DNA of 9,114 nt, from contig CAKZYI010000339.1 in assembly GCA_937884735.1 (NCBI GenBank), positions 1-9,114 on the forward strand, written 5' to 3'. The notes under the pieces are model-generated. The model had not been told where the DNA came from. It was given only the letters and a program-made list of their open reading frames with translations, and ran no database searches. Below, in pieces: positions 1 to 6,735 of this stretch. Position 1 is the stretch's first letter; each line of letters begins with the position of its first letter. This DNA is from an uncultured Pleurocapsa sp. Its GTDB lineage: Bacteria > Cyanobacteriota > Cyanobacteriia > Cyanobacteriales > Xenococcaceae. The translations under genes and the position numbers were made by a program.

Positions 1-57
1 TGAGAACAAAAAAATCTCAAAGACTCCCTAAAATAAAACCTAATAGCAGTATAACGA

Positions 58-333
58 ATGAACGAACAAGAACGCGAGCAAAATAAAAAGATAAACCAAC
101 ACAGTAGGCAAATTTCCGATTTACAACAACGACTAAAAACTATTGAATTAGATGTTGAGCCAAGAGGAAGAATATCTACTTCTTTTGAAGCTATTGAAGA
201 AGATCTAGACGAAATTAAATCTAGGATTACTCGTTTGGAACACAATACCGAACATCGGTTTAATCGATTGGATGCCAAATTAGAGGTAATTATCGAACAT
301 TTGACGGGTGTTAGCGATTTACCTGAAGAATAA
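58..333 (+). CDS. Small coiled-coil protein, function unknown
   Basis: This 91-residue, highly charged protein has no signal peptide or membrane segment. Most of it looks helical: residues 1-30 are rich in Glu, Gln and Lys, and residues 42-82 show heptad-like spacing of Ile and Leu (EEDLDEIKSRITRLEHNTEH and on), as in a short coiled coil. It ends in an acidic Asp-Leu-Pro-Glu-Glu tail. Small proteins of this look are common in cyanobacteria, but I cannot name a family. The ATG at 58 is the first in frame and has no clear Shine-Dalgarno sequence, which is not unusual in cyanobacteria. The gene runs toward the minus-strand gene at 518-949, with a tandem repeat between their 3' ends. It is probably a real gene, a homo-oligomer or a partner-binding helix. 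Function is not inferred. Confidence 0.6.
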   Translation: MNEQEREQNKKINQHSRQISDLQQRLKTIELDVEPRGRISTSFEAIEEDLDEIKSRITRLEHNTEHRFNRLDAKLEVIIEHLTGVSDLPEE

Positions 334-376
334 TTAATTTAATAAAGGCGATCGCAACATCTAAAATAAACAAAAA

Positions 377-500
377 AAATGCGATCGCCCTACTCTTCTA
401 TTTTCATAAATGCGATCGCTTTACTCTTCAATTTCCATAAATGTGATCGCTTTACCCTTGAATTTTTACAAATGCTATTGTTATAGCCTCAAGTTTCTAT
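377..500. repeat. 31-bp tandem repeat, four units, each built on a HIP1 core
   Basis: Four head-to-tail 31-bp units lie at 377-407, 408-438, 439-469 and 470-500. Each opens with AAATGC or AAATGT, then the HIP1 octamer or a decayed version, then a pyrimidine-rich tail (like TTTACTCTTC) and ATTTYCAT. Units 1 and 2 agree at 27 of 31 positions, 2 and 3 at 25, and 3 and 4 at 20, so decay increases to the right. The HIP1 core reads GCGATCGC in units 1 and 2, GTGATCGC in unit 3 and GCTATTGT in unit 4. A possible fifth remnant (501-512, GAATTCGATCAC) reaches the end of the next gene. The array lies between two convergent genes and has no open frame of its own. Confidence 0.85.
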
Positions 501-517
501 GAATTCGATCACAAAAC

Positions 518-949
518 TTACCAGTTGCCCCACATCACAAATCTTATCCATTCAGGTTCAAACTTTCTCTCACACATTATCTGAACCATCGAAAAAATAA
601 CATTCCAATCATCGAAGTCTTCGGCTTGTTCTAATTCATTTAAATGCTCTGCTATTTCTGACCATTTTGCGTAGGTATAATTGATATTTCCTTCGCCATA
701 TTTTTTAAAAAATTCTTTGTCTCTTTTTACTTCATCAGCAACTTGCTTACTACAATCTTCAGGTACTCCTTGTTTCGCAAAATAAGGATTGTCGCAAGGA
801 TGTTTGGTTAAGCCAAATAGTAAATCGGGAACATCATCTCCATGAAAATGGAATCTCTCCAAATTAATGACCCCAGACCATTGTTGTATCTCATCTTCTA
901 GAGAAACATCCCAAACTACCTCAATCCATCCCTCAACATAGTAAGGCAT
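518..949 (-). CDS. Hypothetical protein, 143 aa, unrecognised
   Basis: This is a soluble, acidic, aromatic-rich protein of 143 residues without signal peptide or membrane helix. The first 15 residues (MPYYVEGWIEVVW) look like an opening beta strand. A His-rich stretch (FHFHGDD, about residues 33-39) and several Cys residues follow, and the C-terminal third has many Trp residues (DDWNVIF, EPEWIRFVMWGNW). I do not recognise a family, and the His and Cys are not spaced as a known metal-binding motif. The ATG at 947-949 is preceded by only a weak AGG-type ribosome site. It converges with the small coiled-coil gene. The even codon composition and the absence of internal stops support a real gene. 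Its function is open. Confidence 0.6.
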   Translation of the reverse strand: MPYYVEGWIEVVWDVSLEDEIQQWSGVINLERFHFHGDDVPDLLFGLTKHPCDNPYFAKQGVPEDCSKQVADEVKRDKEFFKKYGEGNINYTYAKWSEIAEHLNELEQAEDFDDWNVIFSMVQIMCERKFEPEWIRFVMWGNW

Positions 950-1257
950 ATTAACTACTAACCTGAAATTTTAAACATGTAGATATTTCAACATTATATT
1001 TAACTTTATATTGCAAACCATAGACGATCGCTTTAATAAAAGAAATAATACTATTTAGATTAAATAAAAAACATTGATTAATATCTATCAAAAATAAATA
1101 TTCTAAGATTATTTTCTATTACTAACGACTAAATTATTAAGCACAAATTTCTATTATAAAAATTGACGATAAATAACATTTACTCTGCATAGTGCGCGAT
1201 CCTGGTAGTTATTGAAGGGCGATCGCTTTACTATCCAAACCAAATACTCTTGTAAAT

Positions 1258-1288
1258 CTTGACATAGCAAAAGGTGTTAAATGTCAAG
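1258..1288. promoter_or_regulatory. 8-bp perfect inverted repeat (CTTGACAT / ATGTCAAG)
   Basis: CTTGACAT at 1258-1265 and ATGTCAAG at 1281-1288 are perfect reverse complements separated by 15 bases. The left arm includes TTGACA, a consensus -35 hexamer, but no good -10 lies 16-18 bases beyond it. The arms could be an operator for a dimeric regulator about 250 bases upstream of chlH, or a weak stem. There is no T-run, so it is not a terminator. Confidence 0.35.
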
Positions 1289-1320
1289 CTATTTGTAGTT
1301 AAATAATATAACTAAAATAC

Positions 1321-1334
1321 TGAGTACATACTCA
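1321..1334. promoter_or_regulatory. 14-bp dyad TGAGTA-CA-TACTCA
   Basis: Perfect six-base arms flank a two-base centre. The compact symmetry is typical of a binding site for a dimeric helix-turn-helix regulator. It includes an AGTAC half similar to cyanobacterial LexA sites, but the second half does not match, so I do not assign a regulator. Confidence 0.3.
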
Positions 1335-1386
1335 CAAAAATTGTAAAAGTTTGTTACGTAATGTTTAGATATTGTTATCGAATTGT

Positions 1387-1405
1387 GTCAGATCGCCTGT
1401 CTGAC
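1387..1405 (+). promoter_or_regulatory. Stem-loop GTCAGA / TCTGAC upstream of chlH
   Basis: GTCAGA at 1387-1392 and TCTGAC at 1400-1405 pair perfectly around the seven-base loop TCGCCTG. It is one of the few GC-rich patches in the region. It could be an operator or a hairpin in a long chlH leader RNA. There is no downstream T-run. Confidence 0.3.
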
Positions 1406-1424
1406 GGATTTTGGGTATCGTTTT

Positions 1425-1453
1425 TTGATAAAAATACTTTACATACATAATTT
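1425..1453 (+). promoter_or_regulatory. Candidate chlH promoter
   Basis: TTGATA (1425-1430) and TAATTT (1448-1453) are separated by 17 bases, the usual spacing for a sigma-70-type promoter. Transcription would begin near 1460 and give a leader of about 75 bases containing the hairpin at 1465-1485. The -10 hexamer is a poor match, and this is one of several possible arrangements in AT-rich DNA. Confidence 0.25.
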
Positions 1454-1464
1454 TATATCTGAGT

Positions 1465-1485
1465 GAGTAAAGAGCGAGCTTACTC
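1465..1485 (+). promoter_or_regulatory. Stem-loop in the chlH 5' leader
   Basis: GAGTAA at 1465-1470 pairs with TTACTC at 1480-1485. With one bulged A the stem extends by an A(A)G/CTT stack around the loop AGCGAG. It ends 31 bases before the chlH ribosome site, so it may stabilise or regulate the leader. No known riboswitch consensus was recognised. Confidence 0.3.
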
Positions 1486-1516
1486 CGAAATACCCCATTC
1501 ATATCGCCATTACTAT

Positions 1517-1524
1517 AAGGAGAG
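1517..1524 (+). promoter_or_regulatory. Ribosome binding site of chlH
   Basis: AAGGAGAG lies nine bases before the ATG at 1534. This is a strong Shine-Dalgarno sequence at ideal spacing. It fixes the start, which also gives the N-terminus (MFTQVKST) I expect for cyanobacterial ChlH. Confidence 0.75.
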
Positions 1525-1533
1525 TCAAGTTAT

Positions 1534-3600
1534 ATGTTCACCCAGGTCAAGTCTACCGTTCGTCACGTTAAGCCAGATGCTGTTAACGGTCGCGATCTAC
1601 TCAGGGTGGTCTATGTCGTGCTAGAGCCTCAGTATCAAAGTACTTTGACAGAAGCAGCTAGATCGATTAATAGTAATAATCCCCATTTAGCCATCGAACT
1701 CAGTGGCTATCTCATTGAAGAGTTAAGAGACGAAGAAAATTACAATAATTTTAAAAATGATGTCGCCCAGGCAAATATATTTATTGCGTCATTAATATTT
1801 GTAGAGGAGTTAGCGCAAAAGGTTGTTGAAGCAGTTACTCTTCATCGCGATAACTTGGATGCAGCAGTAGTGTTCCCTTCCATGCCAGAAGAAATGCGCC
1901 TCAATAAGATGGGCAGTTTCTCTATGGCGCAGTTGGGACAGTCTAAAAGTGCGATCGCCCAATTTATGCGGAAGCGTAAAGACAAGTCTGGAAGTTCTTT
2001 CCAAGATGCGATGCTAAAGCTGTTGCGTACTTTACCTAAAGTATTAAAGTATTTGCCTGTAGAAAAAGCCCAGGATGCTCGTAACTTCATGTTGAGCTTT
2101 CAATATTGGTTGGGCGGCAACTCCGATAATTTAGAAAACTTTTTATTAATGCTGTCGGATAAGTATGTTTATCCAGGCAAACAAGACCAAGATTTTAAAT
2201 ACGAAGAACCCATTGTTTATCCCGACATGGGTATCTGGCATCCCCTAGCACCTAAGATGTTTGAGGATATTCAAGAATATCTAGATTGGTTTAACGACCG
2301 TAAAGATATTTCTGACGATTTAAAAGATCCCTTAGCACCCTGCGTTGGACTAGTATTGCAACGCACTCACCTGGTTACTGGAGATAACGCTCACTACGTG
2401 GCGATGGTGCAAGAATTAGAGTGTATGGGTGCAAGAGTCATTCCTGTTTTTGCAGGGGGACTAGACTTTTCTAAACCAGTAGATGAATACTTCTGGAATG
2501 GAGATCGCGAAGATGCCATAGTAGATACGGTAGTATCCTTAACAGGTTTTGCTTTAGTAGGTGGTCCGGCAAGACAAGACCATCCCAAAGCCGTTGAATC
2601 ATTAAAACGCCTCAACCGCCCTTACATGGTGGCATTACCCTTAGTATTCCAAACTACAGAAGAGTGGGAAGAAAGCGAACTAGGCTTGCATCCAGTACAG
2701 GTAGCATTGCAGATTGCCATTCCCGAATTAGATGGTGCGATCGAGCCGATTATTGCTTCTGGTAGAGATGGTGCGACAGGCAAATCTATTGCCCTGCAGG
2801 ATCGGGTAGAAGCGATCGCTCGTCGAGCAATGAAATGGGGTAGTCTACGCAAAAAACCTAAGCTACAGAAGAAAGTAGCCATTACCGTGTTTAGTTTCCC
2901 TCCCGATAAAGGAAACGTGGGTACGGCTGCATACTTAAACGTATTTGGCTCGATATACGAAGCAATGAAAGGCTTGCGGGATAACGGCTATGACATCCAA
3001 AACTTGCCAGAATCTGCTGAAGAATTGATGCAAGAGGTCATTAATGATGCTCAAGCACAATACGCTTCTCCTGAGTTAAACATTGCTCACAGAATGTCTG
3101 TAGAACAATACGAACGACTTACACCTTATTCCGTGAAGCTAGAAGAAAACTGGGGTCCCCCACCAGGAAATCTCAACAGCGATGGTCAAAACCTGCTTAT
3201 ATACGGAAAAGAGTTTGGTAACGTCTTTATTGGCGTACAGCCTACCTTCGGTTATGAAGGCGACCCCATGCGCTTATTGTTCTCTAGATCCGCATCTCCC
3301 CACCACGGTTTTGCAGCTTACTACACCTATCTAGAGCATATTTGGAAAGCCGATGCGGTACTGCATTTTGGTACTCATGGTTCGCTAGAATTTATGCCAG
3401 GGAAGCAAATGGGTATGTCTGGTGATTGCTATCCCGATAGCCTAATAGGTAGTATTCCTAACATTTACTACTATGCGGCTAATAACCCGTCCGAAGCAAC
3501 TATTGCCAAACGTCGTAGTTATGCTTCAACAATTTCTTACCTCACTCCTCCTGCTGAAAATGCAGGACTTAATAAAGGTTTGACAGAATTGGGTGAGTAG
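1534..3600 (+). CDS. chlH: N-terminal ChlH fragment (688 aa) before the TAG
   Basis: This is the part of chlH that would be translated from the strong ribosome site if the TAG at 3598 acts as a stop. It holds the N-terminal region and the start of the CobN/magnesium-chelatase catalytic region, including the GTHGSLEF motif. By position I infer that Glu619 and Glu654 correspond to the active-site glutamates known as E625 and E660 in Synechocystis ChlH; I have not aligned them. The fragment lacks almost the whole second half of the enzyme and is not expected to chelate Mg2+ alone. At most it could bind porphyrin or partner subunits. Confidence 0.6.
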   Translation: MFTQVKSTVRHVKPDAVNGRDLLRVVYVVLEPQYQSTLTEAARSINSNNPHLAIELSGYLIEELRDEENYNNFKNDVAQANIFIASLIFVEELAQKVVEAVTLHRDNLDAAVVFPSMPEEMRLNKMGSFSMAQLGQSKSAIAQFMRKRKDKSGSSFQDAMLKLLRTLPKVLKYLPVEKAQDARNFMLSFQYWLGGNSDNLENFLLMLSDKYVYPGKQDQDFKYEEPIVYPDMGIWHPLAPKMFEDIQEYLDWFNDRKDISDDLKDPLAPCVGLVLQRTHLVTGDNAHYVAMVQELECMGARVIPVFAGGLDFSKPVDEYFWNGDREDAIVDTVVSLTGFALVGGPARQDHPKAVESLKRLNRPYMVALPLVFQTTEEWEESELGLHPVQVALQIAIPELDGAIEPIIASGRDGATGKSIALQDRVEAIARRAMKWGSLRKKPKLQKKVAITVFSFPPDKGNVGTAAYLNVFGSIYEAMKGLRDNGYDIQNLPESAEELMQEVINDAQAQYASPELNIAHRMSVEQYERLTPYSVKLEENWGPPPGNLNSDGQNLLIYGKEFGNVFIGVQPTFGYEGDPMRLLFSRSASPHHGFAAYYTYLEHIWKADAVLHFGTHGSLEFMPGKQMGMSGDCYPDSLIGSIPNIYYYAANNPSEATIAKRRSYASTISYLTPPAENAGLNKGLTELGE

Positions 3601-3759
3601 ATTGGTTCTTATCAAAGCCTGAAAGACGGCGGACGTGGTATTCAAATCGTCGATACCGTAATGGATCAAGCCCGTATCTGTAACCTCGATAAAGATATTG
3701 ATTTCCCTGAATGTTCGGCATAAGAACTAAGTCAAGAAGAAAGGGATACCATTATTGGT

Positions 3760-5511
3760 TTGGTTTTCAAACAGCTAATGGAAATCGAATCTCGCCTGCT
3801 TCCCTGTGGCTTACACATTATTGGTAAACGCCCAACAGCCGAAGAAGCGATCGCAACTTTAGTTAGCATTTCTAATCTAGATCGGGAAGAAGAAGGTATT
3901 GTCTCTTTCCCTCGCATCATTGCCAACAGTATTGGCAGAGATATCGATGAGATTTACGCTAACAATGACCGCGGTGTTCTCGAAGACGTGCAGCTATTCC
4001 AAGACATCACCCAGGCTACTCGTGCAGCAGTTGGTTCTTTAGTTCGCGCTCAAATTGATGCCGAAGGTAGAGTATCAATGGTATCCAAGCTTAACTTCTT
4101 TAACATCGGTAAAAAAGCTCCTTGGATGGAAGCCCTCAACGAACTTGGCTATGGTAATGTCGATGCAGATGCCTTTAAACCTCTAGTAGAATATTTAGAG
4201 TTGTGTTTGGAACAGGAATGTGCTGATAACGAACTAGGCGGTTTGTTACAGGCTTTAGAGGGAGAATATGTACTACCTGGGCCTGGTGGAGATCCTATAC
4301 GCAACCCCAATGTCTTACCGACTGGTAAAAACATCCATGCTTTAGATCCTCAGTCCATTCCTACTTTAGCGGCAGTTCAATCGGCGAAAATCGTTGTTGA
4401 CAGATTAGTCGAGCGTCAAAAACTTGATAACGGCGGTAACTATCCAGAAAGTATTGCCTGTGTGCTTTGGGGGACAGACAACATCAAAACCTACGGCGAG
4501 TCTCTAGCGCAAATTATGTGGATGGTTGGAGTTCGTCCCGTACCCGATGCTTTAGGTCGTGTAAATAAGCTGGAGTTGATTCCTTTAGAAGAACTTGGTC
4601 GTCCCCGTATCGACGTGGTTGTTAACTGTTCTGGTGTCTTCCGTGACTTGTTTATCAATCAGATGAACTTGTTAGATCGCGGTGTCAAAATGGCAGCCGA
4701 AGCAGATGAACCTTTAGAGATGAACTTTGTTCGCAAGCACGCTTTAGAGCAGGCAGAAGAAATGGGAATTAACGTGCGCCAAGCCGCAACTCGTATCTAT
4801 TCCAACGCTTCTGGTTCATACTCTTCCAACATCAACCTTGCGGTAGAAAATAGCAGTTGGGAAGAAGAAAAAGAACTACAGGATATGTACCTCAACCGTA
4901 AATCTTTCTCCTTCAACTCCGATAATCCTGGGGTAATGGACGAAAATCGCGGTCTATTTGAATCTTCTTTAAAGAAAGCTGATGTAACTTTCCAAAACCT
5001 AGATTCTTCTGAGATATCTCTAACCGACGTATCTCACTACTTTGATTCCGATCCTACCAAGATTGTATCTAGCCTGCGCGATGATGGCAGAAAGCCCACT
5101 GCATACATCGCCGATACTACTACAGCTAATGCTCAAGTACGTACTTTGTCCGAAACAGTGCGTCTCGATGCTCGTACCAAAATGCTCAACCCCAAATGGT
5201 ACGAAGGAATGCTAAGTAACGGCTATGAAGGCGTAAGAGAACTGTCTAAACGTTTGGTTAACACTATGGGATGGTCTGCTACTGCCGATGCGGTAGACAA
5301 CTGGGTTTATGAAGATGTTAACACTACCTTCATTGACGACCCAGAAATGTGCAAACGTCTGATGGACATGAACCCCAATTCTTTTCGTAAAATCGTTGGT
5401 ACTCTACTCGAAGTCAATGGTCGTGGATACTGGGAAACCAGCGAAGAAAATCTAGACAGATTGCGCGAACTGTATCAAGAAGTTGAAGACAGAATCGAAG
5501 GTATTGATTAA
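3760..5511 (+). CDS. chlH: C-terminal ChlH fragment (up to 583 aa) after the TAA
   Basis: The same frame reopens after the TAA at 3721 and runs to the natural end of ChlH. It contains well-preserved family segments: MEIESRLLPCGLH, YVLPGPGGDPIRNPNVLPTG, ALDPQSIP, CVLWGTDNIKTYGES and NCSGVFRDLFINQMNLLDR. The possible starts are TTG at 3760 or ATG at 3778. A purine stretch (AAGAAAGGGA, about 3736-3745) lies somewhat far from the TTG for a normal ribosome site. Independent translation is therefore doubtful, and this is best seen as the downstream part of the broken gene. If it were translated, the locus would encode a split ChlH, for which I know no precedent. Confidence 0.5.
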   Translation: MVFKQLMEIESRLLPCGLHIIGKRPTAEEAIATLVSISNLDREEEGIVSFPRIIANSIGRDIDEIYANNDRGVLEDVQLFQDITQATRAAVGSLVRAQIDAEGRVSMVSKLNFFNIGKKAPWMEALNELGYGNVDADAFKPLVEYLELCLEQECADNELGGLLQALEGEYVLPGPGGDPIRNPNVLPTGKNIHALDPQSIPTLAAVQSAKIVVDRLVERQKLDNGGNYPESIACVLWGTDNIKTYGESLAQIMWMVGVRPVPDALGRVNKLELIPLEELGRPRIDVVVNCSGVFRDLFINQMNLLDRGVKMAAEADEPLEMNFVRKHALEQAEEMGINVRQAATRIYSNASGSYSSNINLAVENSSWEEEKELQDMYLNRKSFSFNSDNPGVMDENRGLFESSLKKADVTFQNLDSSEISLTDVSHYFDSDPTKIVSSLRDDGRKPTAYIADTTTANAQVRTLSETVRLDARTKMLNPKWYEGMLSNGYEGVRELSKRLVNTMGWSATADAVDNWVYEDVNTTFIDDPEMCKRLMDMNPNSFRKIVGTLLEVNGRGYWETSEENLDRLRELYQEVEDRIEGID

Positions 5512-5544
5512 TACCTAATTCATTTTCAATCAAGAAATTTATTC

Positions 5545-5578
5545 AGGAGGTGCAATACAATATTGCATCTCTTTTTTT
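5545..5578 (+). terminator. Intrinsic terminator after chlH
   Basis: The arm 5547-5557 (GAGGTGCAATA) pairs with 5561-5571 (TATTGCATCTC) through 11 pairs, one of them G-U, around the loop CAA. Seven T residues follow at 5572-5578. This is a canonical Rho-independent terminator and separates chlH transcription from hicA. The left arm overlaps AGGAGGTG (5545-5552), a perfect Shine-Dalgarno match. Confidence 0.85.
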
Positions 5579-5581
5579 ATA

Positions 5582-5836
5582 ATGAGTAAAATAGCAAAAC
5601 TAATTAAACATTTATTATCCCGCCCTCCCGAAGCTCGTTTTACCGAAATAAGCTATGTACTAAAAACATTTGGCTACCAAGAAGTTCGTGTCAGAGGAAG
5701 TCATCACATTTTTGAAAATGAAGAAGGTGATGTAATCGTAGTTCCGAAAAAAGGCGGTAAGAAAGTTAAAAGAACTTATATCGAAGCAGTAATTAAACTA
5801 TTAGATTTAGAAAATTGGCAAGATGACACAAAATAA
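5582..5836 (+). CDS. hicA: HicA-family mRNA interferase toxin
   Basis: HicA toxins are small double-stranded-RNA-binding-fold proteins that cleave mRNA and are held inactive by HicB. This 84-residue protein has the family pattern: an N-terminal helix (MSKIAKLIKHLLSRP), a segment on folding class lines (FTEISYVLKTFGYQEVRV), the core GSHHIF motif at about residues 39-44 whose His is the expected catalytic residue, then VVPKKGGKKVKRTYIEAVIKLL. It is longer than the 58-residue E. coli HicA but within the wider YcfA-like range. Its 3' end overlaps hicB by 14 bases, the usual translational coupling. The ATG follows the terminator T-run immediately and has no ribosome site at normal spacing. No closer promoter is visible. 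It appears intact. Confidence 0.85.
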   Translation: MSKIAKLIKHLLSRPPEARFTEISYVLKTFGYQEVRVRGSHHIFENEEGDVIVVPKKGGKKVKRTYIEAVIKLLDLENWQDDTK

Positions 5837-6068
5837 AAAAACAGACCGCCAACCATTAGAATATTATCTTTCCCTCAAATATCCTATTTCAATTTATCCT
5901 GAAGAAGAAGGATATACAGTAACGCTTCCCGATTTACCTGGATGTATGACCCAAGGGGAAACCTTAGAAGAATGCGTAGTCAATATTGAAGAGGCACGAG
6001 AAATTTGGATTGAAACTGTTTATGCAAGTGCTAAGAAAGATATTCCTTTACCATCCAGAAATATTTAA
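5823..6068 (+). CDS. hicB: HicB-family antitoxin, short form
   Basis: HicB neutralises HicA by covering its active site and often represses its own operon. This 81-residue protein has the partial RNase-H-like fold signature: YPISIYPEEEGYTVTLPDLP, then GCMTQGETLEEC, then NIEEAREIWIE, and a PLPSR end. It lacks a C-terminal helix-turn-helix or ribbon-helix-helix domain, so autoregulation would need another factor or residues in the first 15 positions. The ATG lies inside the end of hicA, 14 bases before the toxin stop. Its own stop is one base from the end of the convergent radical SAM remnant. The pair looks functional in contrast with the damaged genes around it. Confidence 0.85.
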   Translation: MTQNKKTDRQPLEYYLSLKYPISIYPEEEGYTVTLPDLPGCMTQGETLEECVVNIEEAREIWIETVYASAKKDIPLPSRNI

Positions 6069-6069
6069 C

Positions 6070-6645
6070 TTAACTCCATTTTTCTACGGTTGGTCGATAC
6101 CACCAACTTTCTAAAATTTTTTTATCTACATATCCTTCTAATTCACGATCTGGCCAAATGCGAAGAATATTATTACAACCTATATCTTTTGATGCTGTTT
6201 CAACTAGTTCCCATTGCTGAATAAAGTTATTTGCCCATTCATCTTTTTTCATAACGGATTTAACAAAATCTAATCCTGCTGCAAGCATTCTTTTTCCATT
6301 AGTTCCACGAGCATTAATCGGTTCCCAAAAAATTACTTCAGGTTCAAGCAGCATTATTTTCTCCAAGTGTTTTTTAAAATCATCTAATTGGAAATGGGGA
6401 TGAGTAGGAGCTATCGCAACATAAATACGACATCCTGCCTCTTTACCTTTTTTCAATGCTTCATATCTTGCAGAAGGCAAAGGTGCTTTCGGTTCTATTT
6501 TTCGACTTAAGCAGTCATCTAAATCGGGTAAACTCATTCCTACCGTAACGTTTTCATTTGCTAAAACATCGAAATCATTTATCCATTTGGGACTTCGAGT
6601 TAATATTCTGACTTTCTGTAGAAATTCAATTATAAAAAATATTAA
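6070..6645 (-). pseudogene. SPL-type radical SAM protein, 5'-truncated remnant
   Basis: The open frame runs from just after the TAG at 6646-6648 to the TAA at 6070-6072, 191 codons. An ATG at 6535-6537 gives a 155-residue product, but the homologous reading continues upstream without a start (IEFLQKVRILTRSPKWINDF, DVLANENVTVGMSLPDLDD). The sequence recalls the SPL/COG1533 radical SAM proteins: MSLPDLDD, SRKIEPKAPLPSARYEALKK, EVIFWEPINARGTNGKR, and a WPDREL and WWYRPTVEKW end. Family members are about 290-300 residues. The missing N-terminal third should carry the CxxxCxxC iron-sulfur motif, without which the protein cannot cleave S-adenosylmethionine. I therefore call a pseudogene fragment. 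It is convergent with hicB, with a one-base gap. Alternatively a truncated product with another role is made from 6537. Confidence 0.7.
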
Positions 6646-6660
6646 CTAATATAACTAATA
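6643..6660. repeat. Tandem duplication of TAACTAATA
   Basis: Two exact nine-base copies lie at 6643-6651 and 6652-6660, at the point where the radical SAM remnant loses its frame. This is simple AT-rich sequence and could mark the deletion junction or be slippage. Confidence 0.6.
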
Positions 6661-6735
6661 ATAGTTGCAATCGCATTTATTTCAGACCTAGAGCGATCGC
6701 ATTTACTAAAATAGAGAATAAACATATAAAAAAAT

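Larger units (their letters stand above)
950..1533 (+). other. Gene-free region between divergent genes; chlH leader and promoter region
   Basis: These 584 bases contain no convincing gene. The DNA is strongly AT-rich, with one perfect HIP1 site (1219-1226) and a shorter variant near 1025. The flanking genes are divergent (518-949 on -, chlH on +), so promoters for both should lie here. The right half holds several inverted repeats, listed separately. A possible chlH promoter is TTGATA at 1425-1430, then 17 bases, then TAATTT at 1448-1453. It is weak and other AT-rich hexamers compete with it. No riboswitch class or tRNA was recognised. Confidence 0.5.
1534..5511 (+). pseudogene. chlH: Magnesium chelatase subunit H (ChlH), interrupted by two in-frame stops
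   Basis: ChlH is the large porphyrin-binding subunit of magnesium chelatase. With ChlI and ChlD (and Gun4) it inserts Mg2+ into protoporphyrin IX, the first committed step of chlorophyll synthesis. One frame runs from the ATG at 1534 to the TAA at 5509: 1,325 codons, close to the roughly 1,330 usual for cyanobacterial ChlH. It has the family start (MFTQVKST), the HFGTHGSLEFMPGKQMGMSG core (about 611-630), NNPSEAT (650-656) and the usual ending (YQEVEDRIEGID). Codon 689 is TAG (3598-3600) and codon 730 is TAA (3721-3723). The 40 codons between them, and the sequence on both sides, read as normal ChlH in the same frame, so these are point nonsense changes without frameshift. I would expect Leu at the first (TTG to TAG, one base) and a Lys, Glu or Gln codon at the second. 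Alternatives are sequencing error, a dying second copy, or readthrough. Confidence 0.85.

Noticed and set aside
1..19. Small TGAGA...TCTCA inverted repeat at the left edge
   Set aside because: The arms are only five bases with an A-rich loop. This is expected by chance, and the context is cut by the window edge.
377..500. CRISPR array
   Set aside because: The units are directly contiguous, degenerate and without unique spacers, and no cas gene is present.
1342..1357. NtcA-like site GTA...TAC upstream of chlH
   Set aside because: The spacing between GTA (1343) and TAC (1355) is nine bases; the NtcA consensus needs eight, and no well-placed -10 follows.
1810..2882. Minus-strand open frames within chlH
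   Set aside because: They are opposite to a strongly conserved coding frame, have no family resemblance or ribosome sites, and are shadows.
3598..3600. TAG as pyrrolysine or another programmed recoding
   Set aside because: Cyanobacterial ChlH is not known to use recoding, no recoding element is evident, and a second stop of a different type (TAA) follows 41 codons later.
5578..5583. Perfect -10 hexamer TATAAT at the start of hicA
   Set aside because: It overlaps the ATG, so transcripts from it would lack the start codon, and no -35 is properly spaced. The T-run belongs to the terminator.
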